Shown piece after piece: positions 17,625 through 25,461 of a stretch of DNA of 64,000 bases; positions within the stretch are counted from its first letter, which is position 1; the number at the start of each line of letters is the position of its first letter. The notes under the pieces were generated by a model, which was not told the origin of the DNA, made no database searches, and was given only the letters and a program-made list of their open reading frames with translations. Position numbers and translations under genes: made by a program. The DNA comes from Microcystis panniformis FACHB-1757 (GTDB taxonomy: Bacteria > Cyanobacteriota > Cyanobacteriia > Cyanobacteriales > Microcystaceae): NCBI RefSeq assembly GCF_001264245.1, contig NZ_CP011339.1:3596001-3660000 (forward strand), in the 5' to 3' direction.

Positions 17625-19352
17625 TTGAAATCTCGCTCTAGTTATTGGAACCTCATTCCCTATCTCCGTCCCCAAACCCAAACAATTATTTTGGCGTTCA
17701 TCTGTACGATCGGATTTACGGTATTTTGGCCGATTTTAGCCTGGTTAGCTGGACAAATGGCCAGATATATCGGTGAGGGAAATGTGCAAGCATTGGCGAC
17801 ACTTTCGGGGGTGGGGGCAGTGGTTTTTTTACTGCGGGGAATGTCTCAGTATGGGCAAGATTCCCTGATGGCAAAAGCTTCTTTAAAAATTGCCCTCGAA
17901 TTAAGAAAAAAAGTTTATGCACACCTGCAAACCCTCGGCTTAAATTACTTTGAAACGGCGAAAACTGGTGATTTATCCTATCGTTTAACGGAAGATATCG
18001 ATCGCATTGGGGAAGTAATTAATAAATTTTTCCATGATTTTATTCCCTCAGCCTTACAGTTAATTGTCGTCTTTGCCTATATGTTTATTGTTAACTGGCA
18101 ATTGACGATTGCTGTCATTATTATCGCTCCTTTGTTGGGAGTTTTGGTGGGATTTTTTGGTGAAAAATTATTACAGTATGCTCGTCGCGCCCAAGCGAAA
18201 ATATCTAACCTTTCTGCGTTATTAACCGAAGTTTTTGGCGGTATTCGCGTGGTGCAAGCTTTCGCAGCTGAAGATTATCAAACCGAGCTTTTTGCCCAAG
18301 AAGCGGAGGAAAATCGCCGCGCTCAATACCTATCGGAATCCACCAAAGCTTTACAATACGTCGTGGTGGGATTTTTGCAAGCGATGGGAGTTATCTTTTT
18401 ATTCTTCCTTGCGGGTTGGCAAATTTCCCAAAAGAATTTAACTGGTGTTGACTTTGTTAGTTATGTGGCGGCGGTGGCAATGTTAATCGATCCTATCGCC
18501 CATATTACCAGTAATTATAATCAATTTAAACAGGGTCAAGCCTCCATGGATCGGATTTTTGAATTGTTAGCTATTTTGCCAACAATTACCGAAAAACCGA
18601 AGGCGATCGAGTTGCCACCCCATAGCAAAGAAGTTGAATATTGTCAAGTAAATTTTTATTACAACCAGGACAGACAGGTTTTAAAAAATATTAATTTTAC
18701 TGCACACGCTGGCGAAATGATTGCTTTAGTGGGAGCATCGGGAGCGGGAAAAACCACTTTAGTTAATCTTTTATTGCGTTTTTATGACCCCACTTCCGGC
18801 AAGATTTTAATCGATGGGGTGGATATTCGTGATGTGACTTTAAAAAGTCTCCGGCGACAAATTGGCGTAGTTTTGCAGGAAAATATTCTCTTTTCTGGCA
18901 CTATAGCCCAAAATATCGCTTTTGGTCAGGGAGATTTTAATCTGCAAGAGGTGGAAAAAGCGGCAAAAATTGCCAACGCTCATCAATTTATCAGTGAACT
19001 TTCCCAGGGTTACTATACCTATGTGGGAGAAAGGGGTGTTAATTTATCGGGTGGACAAAGACAAAGAATCGCCATTGCGCGAGCAGTTTTATCTAATCCG
19101 AGGATTTTAATCTTAGATGAAGCAACTTCAGCGCTCGATTCGGAATCGGAAGCTTTAGTGCAGGAAGCTTTAGAAAGAATTATGACGGAGCGCACAGTAT
19201 TTGTTATTGCTCACCGATTAGCAACTGTCAGAAAAGCTAACCGTATTTTAGTCTTAGAAAAGGGTGAAATTATCGAGGTGGGTAATCACGAGGAGTTATT
19301 AAATCTTAATGGTCGTTACGCTCAATTTCATGCTAGACAATTTCAAGATTAG
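17625..19352 (+). CDS. ABC exporter half-transporter (MsbA/ABCB type)
   Basis: A 575-residue fused permease-ATPase. It starts with TTG at 17625, as no ATG is available upstream. Six membrane helices span about residues 20-310. The ATPase has Walker A (GASGAGKTT), Q-loop (VVLQENILFSGTI), signature LSGGQRQR, Walker B (ILILDEATSALD) and the switch His (IAHRLATV). The family exports lipids, peptides or drugs as a homodimer. The ABC domain is complete and includes every catalytic residue. The substrate is not evident, and the neighbouring genes give no clue. The codon use resembles the surrounding genes. Confidence 0.93.
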   Translation: MKSRSSYWNLIPYLRPQTQTIILAFICTIGFTVFWPILAWLAGQMARYIGEGNVQALATLSGVGAVVFLLRGMSQYGQDSLMAKASLKIALELRKKVYAHLQTLGLNYFETAKTGDLSYRLTEDIDRIGEVINKFFHDFIPSALQLIVVFAYMFIVNWQLTIAVIIIAPLLGVLVGFFGEKLLQYARRAQAKISNLSALLTEVFGGIRVVQAFAAEDYQTELFAQEAEENRRAQYLSESTKALQYVVVGFLQAMGVIFLFFLAGWQISQKNLTGVDFVSYVAAVAMLIDPIAHITSNYNQFKQGQASMDRIFELLAILPTITEKPKAIELPPHSKEVEYCQVNFYYNQDRQVLKNINFTAHAGEMIALVGASGAGKTTLVNLLLRFYDPTSGKILIDGVDIRDVTLKSLRRQIGVVLQENILFSGTIAQNIAFGQGDFNLQEVEKAAKIANAHQFISELSQGYYTYVGERGVNLSGGQRQRIAIARAVLSNPRILILDEATSALDSESEALVQEALERIMTERTVFVIAHRLATVRKANRILVLEKGEIIEVGNHEELLNLNGRYAQFHARQFQD

Positions 19353-19408
19353 TCCATTTGGCGTTAAGAGTTGGGCGTTATTTCTGATTTTATTACTCAA
19401 GCCAAGTT

Positions 19409-19431
19409 TTTGGGGGGTAGAACCCCCCAAA
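19409..19431. terminator. Hairpin downstream of the ABC exporter
   Basis: A perfect 9-bp stem TTTGGGGGG / CCCCCCAAA with a five-base loop lies 57 bp after the stop codon. There is no T-run after it on the plus strand, so it may only stabilise the transcript. Confidence 0.5.
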
Positions 19432-19434
19432 CCC

Positions 19435-19526
19435 GTAGGGTTGATTCAAGGTAGGGTTGATTCAAGGTAGGGTTGATTCAAGGTAGGGTTGATTCAAGTA
19501 GGGTTGATTCATGAATCAACCCTACC
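19435..19526. repeat. 16-bp tandem repeat ending in a 28-bp perfect palindrome
   Basis: Four head-to-tail copies of GTAGGGTTGATTCAAG are followed by a fifth partial copy. The fifth copy fuses with its own reverse complement into a perfect palindrome at 19499-19526 (GTAGGGTTGATTCAT and mirror). It lies in a 476-bp gene-free gap. TAGGGTTGATTCATTT also forms the right-hand tip of the ISAs1 copy at 43850, so the unit is probably derived from mobile-element ends. Confidence 0.88.
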
Positions 19527-19828
19527 CGTCGGGGATGAAGTGCCTCCCCCAAACCCCGGAGCGCATTAGTTTTTCGGTGGGATGCTTACACGCGGTTGTT
19601 TGTACGTTTGTACTAATTTAAGAATCACCGATATAGCAGTTATCTTAATGGTGAGGTAGGAAGTTTTCGTTTTGGGGAGTCAGTCGCGGAATTAGGTTAG
19701 ACTTCATCTTTAGGGAAAACGCTGTAAGTATGATTACTGTTTACTGATAACTGAAAGGTTTCCTGTCTTCAGGTTAAGCTCCCAAAAAAAGGCTATTCTT
19801 TACCTTGATATCCCTCGGCGAAAATTTG

Positions 19829-20548
19829 ATGACTTCCTTGTTGGTTCACACTTACCCTTCTCTTGTCAAGGGTATTTTAATTAAACGTTACAAACGCTTT
19901 TTTGCCGACATACAACTGGACAACGGAGAATTAATTACGGCCCATTGCGCTAATACCGGACCGATGACAGATGTATGCGTAGAGGGTCAACCGGTTTATC
20001 TTTCTCGTAGTGATAACCCGAAGCGAAAATTAGCTTATACCTGGGAGATGATTCAACTGGGGGAGACTTGGGTGGGAGTTAATACCAATCTTCCCAATCA
20101 GGTGGTGAAAAATGCCCTGTTGTCAGGAGTTTTTCCCGATTTGCTCAAAAATGACACCGAAGTGCGATCGGAAGTGGCCTACGGTCAAAATAACGGCAGT
20201 AGAATTGATTTTCTTTTGACCCATGGTGATAATTCCCTCACCTATATCGAGGTCAAAAATACCACTTGGAATCAGGGAGAAACGGCACTTTTTCCCGATA
20301 CTGTCACCACGCGAGGACAGAAGCATTTACAGGAATTAATGGCTTTATTGCCGGCAGCGGAAGCGATTATGCTCTACTTTATCAATCGCGGTGATTGTGA
20401 CCGATTTGCTCCGGGGGATAGTAAAGATGCTAAATACGGGCAGTTATTGCGTCAAGCAGTGGCTAAAGGAGTCAAGGTTTTACCCTGTCGCTTGCAAGTG
20501 ACACCCACGGGAATTTATTATTTAGGTTTAGCAGAATTGCAACTGTGA
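19829..20548 (+). CDS. sfsA: DNA-binding protein/sugar fermentation stimulation homologue SfsA
   Basis: A 239-residue SfsA-family protein counted from the ATG at 19829 (MTSLLVHTYPSL). The frame is open back to a TTG at 19805, but the ATG matches the family start. Conserved motifs are LIKRYKRFFADI near the N-terminus, the NTGPM loop, ENTN-like GVNTNLPN, and the nuclease-like centre IDFLL...YIEVKNTT followed by FPDTVTTRGQKHL. The core has a PD-(D/E)xK-like arrangement. In E. coli, SfsA is linked to maltose metabolism and non-specific DNA binding; its role in cyanobacteria is not known. It converges with the NYN gene. Confidence 0.94.
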   Translation: MTSLLVHTYPSLVKGILIKRYKRFFADIQLDNGELITAHCANTGPMTDVCVEGQPVYLSRSDNPKRKLAYTWEMIQLGETWVGVNTNLPNQVVKNALLSGVFPDLLKNDTEVRSEVAYGQNNGSRIDFLLTHGDNSLTYIEVKNTTWNQGETALFPDTVTTRGQKHLQELMALLPAAEAIMLYFINRGDCDRFAPGDSKDAKYGQLLRQAVAKGVKVLPCRLQVTPTGIYYLGLAELQL

Positions 20549-20677
20549 AACCCGTGGTTTAGAGGGGCCAGCTTGTGACAAAATCCCCCAGACCGCAACT
20601 GACCTTGAAAAGCTTAGAGACACAGTTACCTGTGCCTCTAATGGGGATTTTTGTCGATACATATTTGGGGTAATTTG

Positions 20678-21238
20678 TCAAGGTTTTTGATAACTAATTC
20701 CGTGGCGCATTTTCTCTAATTTCTGTTGCACCTGAGCATCGAGAGAATGGAATAAAAAACGCCCTTTGGGACTTTGAGAAGAACTCTGGGATTTTCTCAG
20801 ACGACGACCGGTTAAATCCACCTCGACTTCCAGACGTTGAGCGGAAATCCACTGGGCCCCATAACCCATAACGGTCATTTTTTGGGCATTATCAGAGGTA
20901 GCGACGATAATCCGTCCGATAGCTGGGGCGCGATCGTGCCAAAAATCAGCGCAGGTTTTCTCGATATAGGTGTCGGCGGTTTGAGCGTGAGCGGTAAAAT
21001 AAACCGATAAATGGTTAGTGTAGCGTTCTTGGCTGCCGGGGGTATCTTGAAGGTAGGAATCGAAGACGATTTGGGTTTGATAACCCTGATGGTGGGTGTA
21101 ACCGATTAGGGTTTCAATTAACTTGTCTCGCGCTGGTTCGAGACCTTGGCGATCGCTAATTTTTTTCAGGGACGGCCAAGCGCCGATGACGTTGTAGCCG
21201 TCAACCAGCAGAAGGGAACGATCAGAAGAATTAAGCAT
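20678..21238 (-). CDS. NYN-domain ribonuclease-like protein (YacP/Rae1 family)
   Basis: With the ATG at 21238 (MLNSSDRSLLL) the protein has 186 residues. The longer frame to 21331 would overlap the EcfA-like gene, so the inner start is chosen. The motif LLVDGYNVIGAWP is the N-terminal Asp-containing site of NYN/PIN-like nucleases. IVFDSYLQD, a second acidic cluster ADTYIEKTC and IIVATSDNAQK follow, as in YacP relatives, which cleave mRNA on the ribosome in Bacillus. The C-terminus is basic. It lies 73 bp after the ATPase gene and is likely cotranscribed with it. Confidence 0.88.
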   Translation of the reverse strand: MLNSSDRSLLLVDGYNVIGAWPSLKKISDRQGLEPARDKLIETLIGYTHHQGYQTQIVFDSYLQDTPGSQERYTNHLSVYFTAHAQTADTYIEKTCADFWHDRAPAIGRIIVATSDNAQKMTVMGYGAQWISAQRLEVEVDLTGRRLRKSQSSSQSPKGRFLFHSLDAQVQQKLEKMRHGISYQKP

Positions 21239-21311
21239 GGCTTTGAGAGTAATTCGTGTGGCATTAAGGGCAGTTCTAAAAAACAGCATCTTAATGATAT
21301 TAACAAAAAAT

Positions 21312-21980
21312 TTAGGATTCTCCCGCCGCACTGGCCAATAATCTCGCTTTTAATTCTAGGGGATTTCCCCGATCCGTTACCTTGCCCCCCTCTAATAAAA
21401 ATGCTCCATCGCTGTAATCCAATTCATCAAGGCGGTGCGTCACCCAAAGGGCTGTAATCCCTCGGTTTTTGACCAATTTCTGCACTTGAGAGACTAATTC
21501 TAACTGAGTATCCCCATCCAAAAGGGCGGTGGGTTCATCAAAGAGCAAAACCCCGCAATGACGAGCTAAAGCACCTGCAATGGCGATTCTTTGCTTTTGT
21601 CCGCCACTGAGAGCATAGATCGGTCGTTTTTCCATTTCTAATAAATTCACCGCCCCTAGGGATTCCCGCACCCGGGCCCGAATTGCCGGCGTGGATAAAC
21701 CCTCGGATACCAACCCAAAAGCCACATCTGCCCCCACTGTTGGCATAACTAACTGATGGTCGGGATTTTGGAAAACAAAACCGAGGGGGTTAGGTATCTC
21801 TATCTCCCCGCGACTAGGTTTTAATAATCCCGCTAAGAGCCGCAGCAGGGTTGATTTACCGCTGCCATTTGTCCCCAACAACATCCAAAATTCCCCTCTG
21901 GGAACTTGCAAAGAGCAGCCATTTAATACTGATTTCCCATTCGGCCAGCTAAAGCAGAGGTCTGTTACTTTTATAGTCAT
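21312..21980 (-). CDS. Energy-coupling factor-type ABC ATPase (EcfA/CbiO-like)
   Basis: A 222-residue ATPase with Walker A GTNGSGKST, the Q-loop VFQNPDHQ typical of EcfA proteins, signature LSGGQKQR, Walker B (LLFDEPTALLD) and the switch histidine in VTHRLDEL. It would power an ECF or cobalt-type importer. The T component at 13028-13858 is the only visible candidate partner. The S component is not in the window. The gene lies inside the block bounded by inverted repeats at 17423-17566 and 21998-22205. Confidence 0.92.
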   Translation of the reverse strand: MTIKVTDLCFSWPNGKSVLNGCSLQVPRGEFWMLLGTNGSGKSTLLRLLAGLLKPSRGEIEIPNPLGFVFQNPDHQLVMPTVGADVAFGLVSEGLSTPAIRARVRESLGAVNLLEMEKRPIYALSGGQKQRIAIAGALARHCGVLLFDEPTALLDGDTQLELVSQVQKLVKNRGITALWVTHRLDELDYSDGAFLLEGGKVTDRGNPLELKARLLASAAGES

Positions 21981-21997
21981 GAATTATCAGCCTTTTC

Positions 21998-22111
21998 AGT
22001 TATCAGTTATCAGTTATCAGTTATCAGTTATCAGTTATCAGTTATCAGTTATCAGTTATCAGTTATCAGTTATCAGTTATCAGTTATCAGTTATCAGTTA
22101 TCAGTTATCAG
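21998..22111. repeat. Long heptamer array (AGTTATC)n
   Basis: About sixteen uninterrupted head-to-tail copies of a 7-bp unit, the longest such array here. It is the complement of the CTGATAA units at 17515-17566 and is likely to vary in copy number by slippage. Confidence 0.95.
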
Positions 22112-22205
22112 ATTTGAGTTTTTAAGTGTGCAGTATTAAATAGAAGTTTCCTACTGTCTTTTTACTGCTCACTGATTACTGTTTACTGTTTACTGCTCAC
22201 TGCTC
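22112..22205. repeat. Inverted copy of the 17423-17515 block
   Basis: The reverse complement of this segment matches 17423-17515 (for example GACAGTAGGAAACTTCTATT in the upstream copy and AATAGAAGTTTCCTACTGTC here). The two arms, each next to a heptamer array, flank the 4.4-kb exporter-to-EcfA segment. Confidence 0.85.
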
Positions 22206-22225
22206 ACTGATAACTGATTCAAGAA

Positions 22226-22495
22226 CTATTCTGTGGCTAAGGTGACAAACCCCGGCACTCTGCCGGTGGAGGCAGCCCCAGATTTTTGTGACACAATCAC
22301 CGCACTGATCTGATCGCTCAAAACCGCCACCTTTTTATCGGTTTGTTTTTCGCAGGTTAATTCTAATAATTCGGGATTCGGCGATCGCATAGCGTTAATA
22401 ATTGTTTGATACAAAGCGTCTGCTGCTGCTTCTTCCTTGCGCTGCACGGAAATGGGGATGGGCGAGAGTTTCAGGGTAATATCGATCGAATACAT
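22226..22495 (-). CDS. UPF0367 family protein
   Basis: An 89-residue conserved cyanobacterial protein of unknown function. It starts MYSIDITLKLSPIPISVQRK, has a helical middle (ALYQTIINAMRSPNP), the segment LLELTCEKQTDKKVAVLSDQI and ends with KSGAASTGRVPGF. These features match the UPF0367 family as I recall it. The fold is predicted soluble and cytoplasmic. It is separated from the EcfA gene by repeats only, with no sign of an operon. Confidence 0.85.
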   Translation of the reverse strand: MYSIDITLKLSPIPISVQRKEEAAADALYQTIINAMRSPNPELLELTCEKQTDKKVAVLSDQISAVIVSQKSGAASTGRVPGFVTLATE

Positions 22496-22676
22496 AGTTT
22501 AGCGTTCCCTTCCAAAAAACAAGTCAAAAACCATTGTATAGCAGGGGTTGGGAAGTCAGAGATCAGATGTGAGTTTTCAGTTCACTGATTGCTGTTCACT
22601 ATCACCGATTAACTCCGGGCAGTCGCTGTGCAGAGGCGTTGTTAGCTGGTAATCACTTGCTTCAATGAATGTGCAT

Positions 22677-22733
22677 GGTGCGTTCGCCAAAATCTATCGG
22701 TGCAGCGGTAGGAGTTGCATCAGGGAACGCACC
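22677..22733. repeat. 57-bp element with GGTGCGTTC/GAACGCACC tips
   Basis: The inner right half (GTTGCATCAGGGAACGCACC) and the following CCTACAAGATCGGCGATCGC recur at 24402-24440. The element is paired with the copy at 24364-24421, on the other side of the IS630 element. Confidence 0.7.
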
Positions 22734-22921
22734 CTACAAGATCGGCGATCGCACTAGGAAAACATTGTTAATATTTTAGAAGTCAGGAGTCAGTCCTGAT
22801 GAAAAAATTTTCACCCCCACAGATGAAAGAGGTTTCTTTCCCTACACCCCACACCCTACATCCTTTTTCTACAACAGCAGTAAATGTGTTCATAACCGAT
22901 ACATCGGCCCGCGTCCTGTAG

Positions 22922-22986
22922 GGGCGAAGCATTCGGGCAATAACCTATCGGTGAAACCGTAGATTTTCTATCCGAATGCTTCGCCC
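22922..22986. mobile_element. 65-bp inverted-repeat element
   Basis: The tips GGGCGAAGCATTCGG and CCGAATGCTTCGCCC are perfect 15-bp inverted repeats around a 35-bp centre. It is short, ORF-free and shaped like a minimal MITE or a REP-type hairpin. No second copy is present in this window. Confidence 0.65.
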
Positions 22987-23037
22987 GTACTTTTTCAGCA
23001 AACCCTAATCAGGAGTTGTCTTGGGGAATGCAGCCTA

Positions 23038-24175
23038 TACTTTGCACGGCTACAACTTGCATTTTTTACTCAAGGACAATAATATAGTTTAAGAGTCATA
23101 ATTAGAAGCAAAGCACTCATTAAAAACATGATTAACCTAGAATTCACGGAAGAAGAAAAGAACTCACTGTATTATGAAAGATTTCATCATCCCCATCCCC
23201 GGGTTCAACTGAAGATGGAAGTTCTCTGGTTAAAAAGCCAAAAGATACCGCACCAAAAAATTTGTCAGTTAGCAGGAATCTCGCCAAATACCTTATTAAC
23301 CTATCTTCGCGATTATCAAGAAGGCGGAATAGAAAAATTAAAAGAAATCAACTTCTATCGCCCTAAAAGTGAATTAGAGTTTCAAAAAGAAACCCTCAAA
23401 AAATACTTCGAGAAAAATCCACCAGCCACAATAAATGAAGCTGTATATAGGATAGAAGAATTGACGGGAATAAAACGAAGTCCTACCCAAGTGAGAAAAT
23501 TTTTAAAATCAATGGGAATGAAATGTTTAAAAGTAGGTTCTCTTCCTTGTAAAGCTGACCCAGATGAACAAGAGGACTACAAAGAAAAAAAGCTAGAACC
23601 CAGACTAAATGAGGCAAAAGAAGGAAAAAGGGCTGTTTTTTTTGTTGATGCCGCTCACTTCGTCATGGGAGCATTTCTCGGTTTTGTTTGGTGTTTTGAG
23701 AGACTTTTTGTTAAGTCACCGAGCGGGCGTAAACGCTTCAATGTTTTAGGAGCATTAAATGCAATAACTCATGAAGTTATTCTGGTAACATATGAAACTT
23801 ATATTACGGCAACTCAAGTCTGTGAACTCCGGTCAAAAATAGCTGCTTTAGGACTAATAATTCCCATCACTCTCGTCTTAGATAATGCCCGCTATCAGAA
23901 ATGTAAAATTGTTGAAGAATTGGCTCTTTCTTTGTCAATAGAGCTGCTCTATCTGCCGTCTTATTCACCTAATCTAAATTTAATTGAAAGGCTGTGGAAA
24001 TTGGTCAAAAAGAAATGTTTATATGGTAAATATTATGAGAACTTTTCTGACTTTTCTTCAGCTATTTATGAATGTCTGAATGATGCCCATCTGAAACATA
24101 AAAAAGAACTGGATTCCTTGCTGACTCTACGATTTCAGAAGTTTAATAAATCTCAGATTATGAACGTCTAAAGTA
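23038..24175. mobile_element. IS630-family insertion sequence, apparently intact
   Basis: The tips read TACTTTGCACG at 23038 and, as reverse complement, TACTTTAGACG at 24175. Each is flanked by TA (23036-23037 and 24176-24177), as expected for the TA duplication of IS630/Tc1 elements. The length is 1138 bp with one full transposase gene. The inverted repeats are weak beyond 11 bp, so the ends are likely rather than certain. Confidence 0.75.
23128..24171 (+). CDS. IS630-family transposase
   Basis: A full-length 347-residue DDE transposase. The N-terminal helix-turn-helix (KICQLAGISPNTLLTYLRDY) recognises the ends. The catalytic acids are Asp174 (FFVDAAHF), Asp252 (LVLDNARYQ) and Glu287 (NLIERLWK), with the usual 34-residue D-E spacing of this family. 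The reading frame is intact and stops four bases before the right tip of the element. An active copy is therefore possible. Confidence 0.95.
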   Translation: MINLEFTEEEKNSLYYERFHHPHPRVQLKMEVLWLKSQKIPHQKICQLAGISPNTLLTYLRDYQEGGIEKLKEINFYRPKSELEFQKETLKKYFEKNPPATINEAVYRIEELTGIKRSPTQVRKFLKSMGMKCLKVGSLPCKADPDEQEDYKEKKLEPRLNEAKEGKRAVFFVDAAHFVMGAFLGFVWCFERLFVKSPSGRKRFNVLGALNAITHEVILVTYETYITATQVCELRSKIAALGLIIPITLVLDNARYQKCKIVEELALSLSIELLYLPSYSPNLNLIERLWKLVKKKCLYGKYYENFSDFSSAIYECLNDAHLKHKKELDSLLTLRFQKFNKSQIMNV

Positions 24176-24519
24176 TATAAGATCGGCGATCACACTACAG
24201 AATCAGCGATCGCAATAAAGTTAACAATGTTGACGCTCATCAGAGTTGTACATGGTTAAGTACAATTGTTATTATAGTTCTGTCCAAATCTGGTTTGCAA
24301 AACCCGAAAGCTTCGGGGAACGCACCCTCAAGCTGCGATCGCTTGCTCAAAGTCCATAATCTTGGTGCGTTCCCAGGAATTTATTGGCGGAGTAATTAGG
24401 AATTGCATCAGGGAACGCACCCTACAAGATCGGCGATCGCCCTCTTGACTACAGCGATAGCGATCAAACTTAGGCTGGGTTAGATTTGGTTAATGCACCC
24501 GACCATATCTGCGATCGCT
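24176..24519. other. Spacer with GGTGCGTTCCC repeats
   Basis: No ORF. It holds the 58-bp element 24364-24421 (tips GGTGCGTTCCC/GGGAACGCACC), a further GGGAACGCACC at about 24317-24327, and several GCGATCGC sites. Confidence 0.7.
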
Positions 24520-25461
24520 CTAAAGTAACCACCCCCGCTCTAATCCTTGTTCTACCCCACCTTCCCAATCTTTTGTAAGGTGATTGCGGACAGTTTGATA
24601 CAGATGCCATACGACATTGGGATCAATAGGTTTCTTGTGGTAACTGTCAGCAAATCGAAATTCCCTGTCTATGTTTTTCTGTTTCCGAAAAACGTATATT
24701 TGATCAACCTCATACTTGCGGAGATTGACAGCACTGGTAAGCTTAAGCCATTCCATGACAACTATGTACAAAGAATTAGGGTTACGAGCTTTCAATTGTT
24801 CAGCAGCACGCGATGACCCTTCAAGCATTGTCTTATCCAGATACGTTTTGCATTCAATAGCTACAGCAGCTATATCAAAGTAGTGTATTTCAGAGTTTTC
24901 TTGCCAACGCGCAGTATATTCGCCCGGTTCCTCTGCAATTCTCAATTGCCCATCCTTTTCATGGTCGCGATTTGTCTTCAAATCAAGGTTTGCCGATATG
25001 GTTACCCCAATTACAAAGTCATGATCTTTGATCTCAATGCGAGCATGAGCACGTTCCATCATGCCTTGATAATTAGGTGGGGCAAAAAATATGTCCTTGA
25101 AGGCATGGGATTTGCCGATAAGTGCGTTTTCCCCAAAGTCTGCTACTAAATCACGGAACAAGTAGTACAAAAATTCTTCCAGAACAGAGGAATGAAGATT
25201 AGAGCGAGAGTCAAACTTTTCTGCATAATGTTGTTGATCAAGAAAATCTTTATACTCTTCAAGCAGAACAACACGTTGTTGAACTATTTCTTGATCCTGA
25301 TCTAGGCACTTCGCAGACGGCCCAATTAACTGGGCATTGGCTAGATGCCAAGCATTGTATTTTTCTCTAATCTCAGCGAGATATTGACGGCTCTCTGCGT
25401 CCAAGTATTTCGTCTGATGTGCTTCTTTTTGAAGCAGATTGGAACCGTGTACTAACATCAA
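24520..25461 (-). CDS. Type II restriction endonuclease, Bpu10I/DdeI-like
   Basis: A 313-residue protein directly downstream of a C5 methyltransferase gene and overlapping it by 89 bp. The nuclease-like core is IAAVAIECKTYLDKTMLEGS, in which Glu-Cys-Lys is the ExK half of a PD-(D/E)xK site. This string and the following AAEQLKARNP resemble the Bpu10I family as I recall it. Cognates of that family cut CCTNAGC or related CTNAG sequences, so a similar specificity is a guess. The only ATG codons before residue 130 are at the very start, which supports the overlapping start. The frame is complete. Confidence 0.75.
   Translation of the reverse strand: MMLVHGSNLLQKEAHQTKYLDAESRQYLAEIREKYNAWHLANAQLIGPSAKCLDQDQEIVQQRVVLLEEYKDFLDQQHYAEKFDSRSNLHSSVLEEFLYYLFRDLVADFGENALIGKSHAFKDIFFAPPNYQGMMERAHARIEIKDHDFVIGVTISANLDLKTNRDHEKDGQLRIAEEPGEYTARWQENSEIHYFDIAAVAIECKTYLDKTMLEGSSRAAEQLKARNPNSLYIVVMEWLKLTSAVNLRKYEVDQIYVFRKQKNIDREFRFADSYHKKPIDPNVVWHLYQTVRNHLTKDWEGGVEQGLERGWLL

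Larger units (their letters stand above)
22496..23037. other. Spacer with miniature repeats upstream of the IS630 element
   Basis: No ORF is supported. It contains a small element at 22677-22733 with GGTGCGTTC/GAACGCACC tips, a perfect inverted repeat element at 22922-22986, and the fragment CTTTTTCAGCAAACCCTA at 22990-23007, which matches the tip of the MITE at 36498-36710. Confidence 0.75.

Noticed and set aside
21998..22111. Regular short repeats as a possible CRISPR or iteron origin
   Set aside because: A 7-bp unit without spacers is an STRR array. No replication gene or DnaA-box cluster adjoins it.
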